The notes beneath the pieces are model-generated. The model searched no databases. It was not told the DNA's origin and saw only the letters and a program-made list of their open reading frames with translations. A DNA stretch of 64,000 nucleotides from Chryseobacterium piperi (GTDB lineage Bacteria; Bacteroidota; Bacteroidia; Flavobacteriales; Weeksellaceae): the NCBI RefSeq assembly GCF_002285635.2, contig NZ_CP023049.2, positions 2,790,001 to 2,854,000 on the forward strand. Reading direction: 5' to 3'. Of the stretch, positions 17,361 to 24,251 are shown in pieces (the first letter of the stretch is position 1; the number at the start of each line of letters is the position of its first letter). Made by a program: the position numbers and the translations under genes.

Positions 17361-17420
17361 TTTGCTTTAAACGCAAAGTTTTTGCCTTAAAGGAAAAATT
17401 TTTGCATTTAATGAAACTTT
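17361..17420 (+). repeat. Three 20-base direct repeats upstream of the XRE regulator (putative operators)
   Basis: Units start at exactly 17361, 17381 and 17401 and read TTTGCTTTAAACGCAAAGTT, TTTGCCTTAAAGGAAAAATT and TTTGCATTTAATGAAACTTT, with consensus TTTGCnTTAAAnGnAAA. The 20-base period (about two helix turns) places every copy on the same DNA face. The array ends 18 bases before the regulator start, which suggests autoregulation. Confidence 0.6.
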
Positions 17421-17438
17421 ATGAACTAATAGTTAATA

Positions 17439-17798
17439 ATGACCATTATGACCCAAATCGGCCAAAATATTAAAGTAATCCGGGAGCTCAAGAACCTCAC
17501 ACAGGAATATGTTGCTGAACGGCTGGATATGCCCGTAGGAAATTATTCCAAAATTGAGAATGGGAAGACAGATATTACGCTCTCTAAACTAGAAAAGATT
17601 GCTGAAGTGCTACAAGTAGATTACCAACAGATATTAAGCCTTAACCCAACTCAATTTTTTAATAATTGTATTACAAATGGTTATAATGGTATCAATAATC
17701 ATAATATGTATGCTAGCGTAAAAGATAAGGAAATTGAAGCCAAGAATGAGCAGATTAAAAGTCTGACTTTGCTTTTGGAAAAGGCACTTAAAAGCTAG
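17439..17798 (+). CDS. XRE family helix-turn-helix regulator
   Basis: 119 residues. Residues 8-62 form a Cro/CI-type helix-turn-helix (IGQNIKVIRELKNLTQEYVA, then MPVGNYSKIENGKTDITLSK), with the recognition helix around VGNYSKIENG. Residues 63-92 are a polar Asn-rich linker and 93-119 a coiled coil (KDKEIEAKNEQIKSLTLLLEKAL) probably used for dimerisation. ATG 17448 is an alternative start. It lies divergent to the truncated Sel1 gene and next to the repeat array at 17361-17420. It is likely cargo of the decayed integrated element. Confidence 0.8.
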   Translation: MTIMTQIGQNIKVIRELKNLTQEYVAERLDMPVGNYSKIENGKTDITLSKLEKIAEVLQVDYQQILSLNPTQFFNNCITNGYNGINNHNMYASVKDKEIEAKNEQIKSLTLLLEKALKS

Positions 17799-17901
17799 AG
17801 CTGTTGGAAGACGTAAATGCATTAAACTCTACTTTGACTTATCAGCTTGTATGAAAACCGGCTTACATCTTTAATTAATTATAACACTAAAGTGATTTTT
17901 A

Positions 17902-17930
17902 GTTATCAAAACATGATAACAATTTATTTT
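17902..17930 (+). terminator. Weak terminator candidate for the XRE gene
   Basis: GTTATCA (17902-17908) pairs perfectly with TGATAAC (17914-17920), followed by AATTTATTTTTC. Confidence 0.45.
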
Positions 17931-18026
17931 TCAACTAGTTAATCTAGTTAACAACTCTAAATCTTTTAAAAAATCGTTCGAGTTTGCTCCTGTTAAGACT
18001 ACGGAAGCTTAAAATCAGAGCTTACT

Positions 18027-18056
18027 AAAACTGCAAACTTGGTTTGCAGTTTTTTT
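18027..18056 (+). terminator. Strong rho-independent terminator
   Basis: A 12-bp perfect stem (18027-18038 with 18042-18053) with a TTG loop and seven T bases within and after the right arm. The transcript it ends is unclear. Confidence 0.7.
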
Positions 18057-18185
18057 ATTTTAATATACCTCTCCTTTTCTATATGTGTCTTATTCTTAAA
18101 GAGATTATTTTTCTTATATAATTGCTTTTATCTTTTTCAAACAATAAGAATCACATTTATTCCTGAAATATTTACAAAAAAATAA

Positions 18186-18208
18186 TACCTTTGCAATCAT
18201 CAGATGAT
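18186..18208 (+). promoter_or_regulatory. Promoter -7 box and operator of the GntR gene
   Basis: TACCTTTG (18186-18193) matches TAnnTTTG. Two bases later lies the palindrome ATCATCAGATGAT (18196-18208; core TCATC-N-GATGA), right where transcription should begin. The same palindrome recurs before the transporter gene, so the GntR protein probably represses both itself and the transporter. Confidence 0.65.
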
Positions 18209-18211
18209 AAG

Positions 18212-18883
18212 ATGTATATGGCACAAATACAAAAAAAAACATTAGCTGAAGAAGTTGCAGAAAGGCTTACGGAAGGAATACTTAATGGTCAATATGAGAT
18301 TGGTGAAAAGCTCCCGACAGAGCCTGAGCTGATGAAGATCTATGGGGTGGGCCGCTCCAGTATCCGTGAAGCGATTAAAATATTATCGATTAAACGAATT
18401 TTGAGTGTACAACAGGGTGTCGGAACTTTTGTTGTATCTCATAATGTTCAGGAATCTCTGGAAGCCCAGATGAACAAAGCAGAAATAGAGGAAGTGATTG
18501 AAGTACGATCGCTCCTGGAATCAAAAATAGCTGCCAGAGCAGCTTTACACCATACAAAAGCTGAACTGAAAACAATCAAAACTTATCTGGACCTGAGAGG
18601 CCAATATGCTGAAGAAAATTTAGCCCTAGAGTGCTATCAGGCAGATATTAATTTTCATGTATCTATTGCTGAAGCATGTGGCAATAAGCTTTTGAAAGAA
18701 ATTTATAAAATAGCGAGCGGGCAGGTCCTGGGGGTTTTTGAAAGCAGTCATAAGAATAGCACGGATACTTTTAAAGCTTCACAGAAAATACATGCAGAAC
18801 TTTATGATTATATAAAAAGCAGAGATGCAGAGAGTGCAGCTGCTACCGCATTAAAGATTGTTCAAAGACAGTTTTACATATAA
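18212..18883 (+). CDS. GntR/FadR family transcriptional regulator
   Basis: 223 residues from ATG 18212 (ATG 18218 is equally possible). The N-terminal winged helix-turn-helix (about 10-75) has the GntR signature GEKLPTEPELMKIYGVGRSSIREAIKIL, in two parts, and the wing QQGVGTFVV. The C-terminal FCD domain (about 95-220) is all-helical with metal-site-like residues Asp and His (ADINFHVSIAEACGN). FCD regulators usually bind a small carboxylate or sugar acid, so an exported or degraded metabolite is likely. The twin palindromes at 18196-18208 and 18905-18927 are probable operators, and the adjacent exporter is the likely target. Confidence 0.88.
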   Translation: MYMAQIQKKTLAEEVAERLTEGILNGQYEIGEKLPTEPELMKIYGVGRSSIREAIKILSIKRILSVQQGVGTFVVSHNVQESLEAQMNKAEIEEVIEVRSLLESKIAARAALHHTKAELKTIKTYLDLRGQYAEENLALECYQADINFHVSIAEACGNKLLKEIYKIASGQVLGVFESSHKNSTDTFKASQKIHAELYDYIKSRDAESAAATALKIVQRQFYI

Positions 18884-18904
18884 TAAAAATAAACGCATCA
18901 TAAA

Positions 18905-18927
18905 ATTCATCAGATGATACGATGAAT
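18905..18927 (+). promoter_or_regulatory. Operator upstream of the MFS transporter
   Basis: TCATCAGATGA (18907-18917) is identical to the palindrome before the regulator gene, and both are followed by a GATG half-site (CATCAGATGATAxGATG). Around it, ATTCATC (18905-18911) and GATGAAT (18921-18927) form a second overlapping palindrome. It ends 17 bases before the transporter ATG. Confidence 0.65.
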
Positions 18928-18943
18928 CACAAACTCTTATACT

Positions 18944-20152
18944 ATGGAAAATATACAGACTAAAACAATTGACACGACTAAAATTGTTTATCCTATCCTG
19001 TTCATGATCAGCTTTTCCCATTTTCTGAATGACCTGATCCAATCTACAATTCCTTCACTCTATCCTATCTTAAAAGGAGAATTTAAATTATCATTTGCTC
19101 AGATCGGAATGATTACCTTGGTATTTCAGCTTACCGCTTCGATCTTACAGCCATTTGTAGGTATTTATACCGACAAGAAACCTAACCCCAGGTCACTTGC
19201 TGTAGGAATGACTTTATCCATGGCTGGCTTACTGCTTCTCGCAGCAGCGCATCAATACTATGTAATTCTTATGGCAGTGGCATTAATCGGAATGGGTTCT
19301 TCTATATTCCACCCTGAAGCTTCAAGGGTTGCACAGCTCGCCTCAGGAGGGCAAAAGGGATTAGCTCAATCTATTTTCCAGGTGGGTGGTAATTCCGGAA
19401 GCGCCATCGGGCCTTTACTGGTAGCACTCATTGTACTTCCTTTAGGACAAGGATATGTTGGATTGTTTGCAATAGCTGCCTTTATCGGAATTATTCTGTT
19501 ATGGAGAATTGGGAACTGGTATGCAGAAAGGCTATCCATCAGGAAGGCAGCAAAGCATAAGGACATCGTGGTGAATATACAGCTTTCCCGAAAAAAGGTA
19601 TTATTTTCCATCACCATTCTCCTGGCTTTAGTATTTTCTAAATACATTTATTTAGCATCGATGACGAATTATTTCACATTCTTTCTGATTGATAAATTCC
19701 ACATTTCCGTAAAAGATTCACAGCTGTATTTATTTATGTTTCTTGCTGCTGTTGCCATAGGAACTATTCTAGGAGGAAAATTAGGTGACAAATACGGAAG
19801 AAAAAAAATCATCTGGATTTCTATTTTAGGAGCTGCACCGTTTACCCTATGTCTCCCTTATCTTTCACTGGTCTGGACCATTATATTTGCCGTTTTGATC
19901 GGGCTGATTATTGCTTCTGCATTTTCTGCCATATTAGTATACGCAACAGATCTTATGCCTGATAAAATCGGTCTAGTAGCCGGATTATTTTTCGGCTTTA
20001 TGTTTGGAATGGGAGGAATTGGTTCCGCAGTATTAGGAGCATTAGCCGATGATACCAGTATAGAATTTGTATTCAGAATTTGTGCTTTTTTACCTTTGAT
20101 AGGAATCATTACTGCATTCTTACCGAATATCAAAGCAAATAAGAAGGCGTAA
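18944..20152 (+). CDS. MFS transporter, fosmidomycin-resistance (Fsr) type
   Basis: 402 residues with about twelve hydrophobic segments. Family hallmarks include HFLNDLIQSTIPSLYPILK near 27-45, the MFS loop motif (TDKKPNPRS) and IFHPEASRVAQLASGGQ around 125-141, which match Fsr-type exporters. Members expel fosmidomycin and other small compounds across the inner membrane. It is 60 bases downstream of the GntR gene and shares its operator sequence, suggesting inducible expression on exposure to the substrate. The exact substrate cannot be told from sequence. A perfect hairpin terminator follows at 20179-20216. Confidence 0.85.
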   Translation: MENIQTKTIDTTKIVYPILFMISFSHFLNDLIQSTIPSLYPILKGEFKLSFAQIGMITLVFQLTASILQPFVGIYTDKKPNPRSLAVGMTLSMAGLLLLAAAHQYYVILMAVALIGMGSSIFHPEASRVAQLASGGQKGLAQSIFQVGGNSGSAIGPLLVALIVLPLGQGYVGLFAIAAFIGIILLWRIGNWYAERLSIRKAAKHKDIVVNIQLSRKKVLFSITILLALVFSKYIYLASMTNYFTFFLIDKFHISVKDSQLYLFMFLAAVAIGTILGGKLGDKYGRKKIIWISILGAAPFTLCLPYLSLVWTIIFAVLIGLIIASAFSAILVYATDLMPDKIGLVAGLFFGFMFGMGGIGSAVLGALADDTSIEFVFRICAFLPLIGIITAFLPNIKANKKA

Positions 20153-20178
20153 CTATTTTATTAATCTTATTGTTATAT

Positions 20179-20216
20179 ATCCTTTGCTATTATGGAATAG
20201 CAAAGGATTTTATTTT
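20179..20216 (+). terminator. Terminator of the GntR-MFS unit
   Basis: A 13-bp perfect stem (20179-20191 with 20196-20208) with loop ATGG, followed by TTTATTTT. Confidence 0.85.
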
Positions 20217-20225
20217 ACCGTTGAT

Positions 20226-20283
20226 TAGCAAATCAAAAAATATCAAAAGTTTTTACTTTATTCAGATATTTTTTGATTTGCTA
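20226..20283. repeat. Perfect 19-bp inverted repeat before the FecA-like receptor
   Basis: TAGCAAATCAAAAAATATC (20226-20244) is exactly inverted at 20265-20283, separated by 20 bases. The arm core TAGCAAA is also in the terminator hairpin just upstream. It lies about 170 bases before the receptor start. A cruciform, an operator or a small mobile remnant are possible. Confidence 0.7.
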
Positions 20284-20420
20284 TAAATGATAAAATTTTT
20301 TATTTGAAAGCCTTAAAATTAAAATCATATTATCAAAATCACTTAAAAAACTGATATTAAATTAATTGGAAAAAACATTTTCTATTATTTCTTGTTTATT
20401 TAGATTAAATAAAAATAATA

Positions 20421-20428
20421 TATTTTTG
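20421..20428 (+). promoter_or_regulatory. -7 box TATTTTTG for the FecA-like receptor
   Basis: It matches TAnnTTTG, 22 bases before the ATG. The nearest TTG (20392-20394) is 26 bases upstream, longer than ideal. Confidence 0.45.
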
Positions 20429-20450
20429 CTTCACAAAAAACACATAACAT

Positions 20451-22679
20451 ATGAGGAAGACTATATTTCCGCTTATCTTACTAAGTTTCTCATCGTATAG
20501 TAATGCACAAGATTCCATTCAGGCATCGGGTCAAATTCACCATTTGGAAGAAGTTATTGTATCACCTGACGCTACAGTAGGAAGTAAATTCAAAGCAAAG
20601 AATATAGCGGGATCCACCTACTATATTTCACCTAAAGAACTGAAACAATTTAATTACGGAGATATCAACAGAATTCTTCAATCTGTACCTGGCGTTACGG
20701 TAGTTGATGAAGAAGGCTTCGGACATCGTCCTAATATAGGACTGAGGGGAACAAGTCCTACCAATACGGCAAAAATCACTCTGATGGAAGACGGCGTATT
20801 AATTGCTCCAGCACCCTATACTGCTCCTGCAGCCTATTATTTCCCAACGGTAAATAGAATTCAAGCTTTTGAAATATTAAAGGGCAGCAGCCAGATCCAG
20901 TATGGCCCATTTACTACAGGTGGTGCCATCAATATGATTTCAACACAAATTCCTGATGATTTTAAAGGAAGAATACGACTGAATTATGGAAGCTTCAATA
21001 CCAGAAATGCCTATATGAATGTTGGAGATTCCGGTGAAAACTTTGGATATGTGGTAGAATATAATAACCGCGCTTCTGATGGGTTTAAAAGAATTGATCA
21101 TAGTTCTAAAAAAACAGGTTTTGAAGGAAGTGATTATATGGCAAAATTCAGAATCAATACGAATGCTAATGCCAAAGTATACCAATCTCTTACATTAAAA
21201 GCACAATATTCAAAGGAAAATGCCGACGAAACCTATCTGGGACTGACGGATACTGATTTTAAAAATAATTACAGAAGAAGGTATCTTGCATCAGAAGCGG
21301 ATAATATCGGCACGGAACATTTTCAGCTCATGTTGACTCATTTCATTAAACCCGCTCAAAATATTACGATAACCACCAAAGCTTACAATAATAATTTCAG
21401 ACGAAACTGGTACAAACTCAATGATGTCCGATATGAAGGAAAAAACTATTCTCTAAAAGAAATTCTGAATGATCCGCTTAAAAATAGTGCTGCCTATGAA
21501 TTACTAACCGGCGACATGGATGGCAGTGACAACTCTCTTCGTTATAGAGCTAATAACAGAAAGTATAATGCAAAGGGAATTCAGACCGTAGCTAATATTA
21601 AGTTTAACGGACAGAATACCACCCACGATCTGGATGTTGGGATTCGCTATCATAAAGACTCCGAGGATCGTTTTCAATGGAATGACGGATATGCTATCAG
21701 AAATAATAATTTATACAAAACGTCCAGCGGTGCTCCCGGTTCACAAGATAACAGAGTTGCTGAAACCAATGCTTTTGCAGCACATGTTTTATATAATTTC
21801 GGGTATAAAAATCTTAGGATAACTCCGGGGATACGCTATGAAAATATCAATATAAAAAATACCAACTATGGAACCAGTGATCTTGGAAGAAATGGTAGTG
21901 ATGCCTTAAGGTTATCTGAAAATAAAGTTGATGTATTCATCCCTGGTATCAGTGCATTATATGCTTTCTCAAAAGATTTATCTGTTTTCTCAAGCTTACA
22001 TAAAGGTTTTTCTCCTCCTGGAACTTCTCCGGGCCAGAAAGCTGAAGAGAGTTTAAATTTTGAGGTGGGAACAAGAGGTTCCATCAAAGGATTATCCGGG
22101 GAAGTCATTTATTTTAATAACAATTACAGGAATATGCTGGGGTCCGATGCCAATGCTGCCGGAGGTACCGGGCAAGGGGATTTATTTAATGCAGGCAAGG
22201 CCTCAGTTTCCGGGCTAGAAGTATTATTATCTTATAACCCATTGTTCGAAAACAGCACAACTAAACTTCCTATATCTTTTAGCTATACTTATACTTCTAC
22301 CGAACTAAAAAGTAATTTTAGTAGCCGTGTAGAAGCATGGGGTAATGTAAGCGTGGGAGATGAGATTCCCTATATCCCAAAAAATCAATGGGCAATGAGT
22401 GTAGGTTTGGAGCATAAGAGATTGAGCATTTATGTGAACTCAAGATATAACGGCCAGTTCAGAACACAAGCCGGACAGGGAGCGATCCCGGAGCAGGATT
22501 TGGTTAAGAGATTCTTTGTAATGGATTTTGCCACAAATTATCAAATAAGCAGACGTTTCACCCTAAGCTGTAATCTACTCAACGTGTTGAATAATAAGTA
22601 TGCTGTATCCCGCGTTCCTTCAGGACTGCGTCCGGGATTACCTTTTGCAGCCAATGCCGGTGCTTCGTTTGACTTTTAA
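20451..22679 (+). CDS. TonB-dependent receptor, FecA-like (iron(III) dicitrate type)
   Basis: 742 residues with signal peptide (1-19, ending SNA). A plug domain follows (about 35-165: LEEVIVSPDA TonB-box region, LQSVPGVTVVDEEGFGHRPNIGLRG in two parts, VLIAPAPYTAPAAYYFP). A 22-strand barrel ends with the typical aromatic terminus (GASFDF). The plug motif RPNIGLRG with LMEDGVLIAPAPYT is characteristic of FecA-type siderophore and ferric citrate receptors. Uptake needs TonB-ExbBD, which is not in this window. It is on its own, with the inverted repeat at 20226-20283 upstream. The ligand is inferred from family only. Confidence 0.85.
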   Translation: MRKTIFPLILLSFSSYSNAQDSIQASGQIHHLEEVIVSPDATVGSKFKAKNIAGSTYYISPKELKQFNYGDINRILQSVPGVTVVDEEGFGHRPNIGLRGTSPTNTAKITLMEDGVLIAPAPYTAPAAYYFPTVNRIQAFEILKGSSQIQYGPFTTGGAINMISTQIPDDFKGRIRLNYGSFNTRNAYMNVGDSGENFGYVVEYNNRASDGFKRIDHSSKKTGFEGSDYMAKFRINTNANAKVYQSLTLKAQYSKENADETYLGLTDTDFKNNYRRRYLASEADNIGTEHFQLMLTHFIKPAQNITITTKAYNNNFRRNWYKLNDVRYEGKNYSLKEILNDPLKNSAAYELLTGDMDGSDNSLRYRANNRKYNAKGIQTVANIKFNGQNTTHDLDVGIRYHKDSEDRFQWNDGYAIRNNNLYKTSSGAPGSQDNRVAETNAFAAHVLYNFGYKNLRITPGIRYENINIKNTNYGTSDLGRNGSDALRLSENKVDVFIPGISALYAFSKDLSVFSSLHKGFSPPGTSPGQKAEESLNFEVGTRGSIKGLSGEVIYFNNNYRNMLGSDANAAGGTGQGDLFNAGKASVSGLEVLLSYNPLFENSTTKLPISFSYTYTSTELKSNFSSRVEAWGNVSVGDEIPYIPKNQWAMSVGLEHKRLSIYVNSRYNGQFRTQAGQGAIPEQDLVKRFFVMDFATNYQISRRFTLSCNLLNVLNNKYAVSRVPSGLRPGLPFAANAGASFDF

Positions 22680-23090
22680 ATACGGAACTTCACCAGTTCA
22701 ATTTTTCTAAAGCCCTTTTTTAACATTGTAAATAAATCCAAGATTGTCTATTCTCAGTCAATACATATTATTTCGATGAAGGTTTAATTGGTTTTTTCAA
22801 TTGTATTTATGTTGATAATTGAATCGATGAATCAACATTCTCAATTGGTTCACATAAAATTCAAATTCAAATATAACTCCCCTATTTTTTATTATTTTAA
22901 TAAGTCCCATAAAAGTCTATTTTTTCATGATGAATAGGGTATTATTTTAAATATATCTTTTATTCATCGATATTTTTCTTTTATTTTAAATAAAATTAAC
23001 ATTAATTAATCACACAAATATGAAATAAATACCATAACATAATCTTTTTATGTGTAAATTTATAAAAACTAAAAACCTAATATTCAATAT
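22680..23090. other. 411-base AT-rich intergenic region
   Basis: No gene is seen. An 8-bp inverted repeat (ATGTTGAT at 22809-22816, ATCAACAT at 22831-22838) is the only clear structure. The last 60 bases before the next ATG hold no clean promoter match. Confidence 0.35.
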
Positions 23091-23876
23091 ATGAAAACTA
23101 ATCTATTAGCGGGCCTTTTGACAAAAACAATAGTCGGGGCTTCTTTAATGTTCATGATGAACACGATGTCTTTTGCACAAATCGTTAAAACGTATGCAAG
23201 CAGCCAAACCAACCGAGCTTATGGTATTTGCGTAGCTTGTTTTGTACAAAACCCAGAAAATGCAGTGGGTAGTAACGAAGATGACTATTCCACCCTACTT
23301 GTCCCTGTAGGTCTACTAGGAAGAACGGAACAGACTCTGATATTCTCTTTAACAAACATTGCAGCTGATACTAACAAGCTTGTTATTGGTATTGGTACAG
23401 ACCAATCTATCCTAACTGCCCAATTAATAGGCGGTGTATCTGTAGAGACATTCCTTGGAGATGTTTCTAATAATGATTATACAAGTATCAATAATGACAT
23501 TCTTAAACTTGGTGGTACAGATGCAAGCAGAGGAGCTCTTGAGCTTACTATGAATAAACCTTATGACCGCGTTAAAATAAGCCTTAATTCCGGTCTGCTT
23601 AACCTTAACGGAGGATTCCGTATTTATTACGCATACCAATACAAAGATCCATTCATTTCTTTCATGGCTCATAACGAAGACGGACAGATTACCCTTAGCG
23701 GAAACATTCCTGTAGAAGGATCGGAAGTTACCTTAGTGAATACTTCAGGAAAAGAAGTTTATCGTACTAAGCTGAGATCAAAAACGTTTGAAGCGAATCA
23801 ACCAACAGGAGTTTACATTATGACCCTTCAGACTAAAGAAGGAAAAATTTACTCTAAAAAAATTATGATTAAATAA
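23091..23876 (+). CDS. T9SS-sorted secreted protein of unknown function
   Basis: 261 residues. A signal peptide (about 1-29, ending SFAQ) is followed by a roughly 150-residue beta-rich domain I do not recognise. A type A C-terminal sorting domain (about 190-261: GEVTLVNTSG-like EVTLVNTSGKEVYRTKLR, VYIMTLQTKEGKIYSKKIMIK) directs it to the cell surface through the type IX system. It has a CVACF Cys pair near residue 48. The gene is monocistronic with a strong terminator. The unusual spacing of ITLSGNIPVEGSE before the sorting domain is typical of surface-attached proteins. Confidence 0.7.
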   Translation: MKTNLLAGLLTKTIVGASLMFMMNTMSFAQIVKTYASSQTNRAYGICVACFVQNPENAVGSNEDDYSTLLVPVGLLGRTEQTLIFSLTNIAADTNKLVIGIGTDQSILTAQLIGGVSVETFLGDVSNNDYTSINNDILKLGGTDASRGALELTMNKPYDRVKISLNSGLLNLNGGFRIYYAYQYKDPFISFMAHNEDGQITLSGNIPVEGSEVTLVNTSGKEVYRTKLRSKTFEANQPTGVYIMTLQTKEGKIYSKKIMIK

Positions 23877-23897
23877 AAGTCACACATTTCCTAATGG

Positions 23898-23932
23898 AAT
23901 CCGGCAGGCTATTAGCCTGCCGGATTTATTTT
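23898..23932 (+). terminator. Strong rho-independent terminator
   Basis: A perfect 13-bp GC-rich stem (23898-23910 with 23914-23926) with loop ATT is followed by TATTTTA. Confidence 0.9.
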
Positions 23933-24186
23933 ATAACCTATCCAACATCTGCATTATTTAACATGAACCCGGATTAGGAATACTTGAATGTAATACCTCA
24001 TCTTGGGTAGGTATTTGTAAAAACCACATCGGGAAGTCTATTGTTTTAACAGATCGCGATCCATCTTTCTTCTGAATTAGTTTACAGACATTCAGTCTGT
24101 ATTGTGAAAAACAATCCATGTAACGACTGAGTCTCTTTTCCGAAACCCTGGTTGTTTACAATCCTTCAGTATTGACCTATACACTA
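23933..24186. other. Intergenic region with one short hairpin
   Basis: No gene seen. TACAGAC pairs with GTCTGTA around 24083-24101 but lacks a T-run on either side. Confidence 0.35.
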
Positions 24187-24218
24187 TAAAAAACAAACCC
24201 CTTCCGTTATGGAAGAGG
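24187..24218 (-). terminator. Terminator of the cobalamin-uptake operon
   Basis: Reading on the minus strand, CCTCTTCC and GGAAGGGG (around 24198-24218, one mismatch) form a stem followed by TTTGTTTTTT. It follows the last gene of the operon by about 34 bases. Confidence 0.7.
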
Positions 24219-24251
24219 CCTGCATCTAATTATTAAAAATGATTGGAGAAA

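Larger units (their letters stand above)
17799..18185. other. Intergenic region with two hairpins between the XRE and GntR genes
   Basis: No coding sequence is supported. It contains a 7-bp hairpin followed by a T-rich run (17902-17930), a weak terminator candidate for the XRE gene, and a strong terminator at 18027-18056. The second could be an old chromosomal terminator marking the far side of the integrated element, but no copy of the tRNA attachment sequence was found. Confidence 0.4.

Noticed and set aside
17981..18003. A second tRNA-like attachment site (TTCGAGTTTGCTCC) near the far terminator
   Set aside because: Only a GTTCGA core is shared with the tRNA T loop, too short to call an attachment site.
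24083..24101. Perfect 7-bp hairpin TACAGAC/GTCTGTA as a terminator
   Set aside because: No T-run on either strand and strong terminators sit on both sides.
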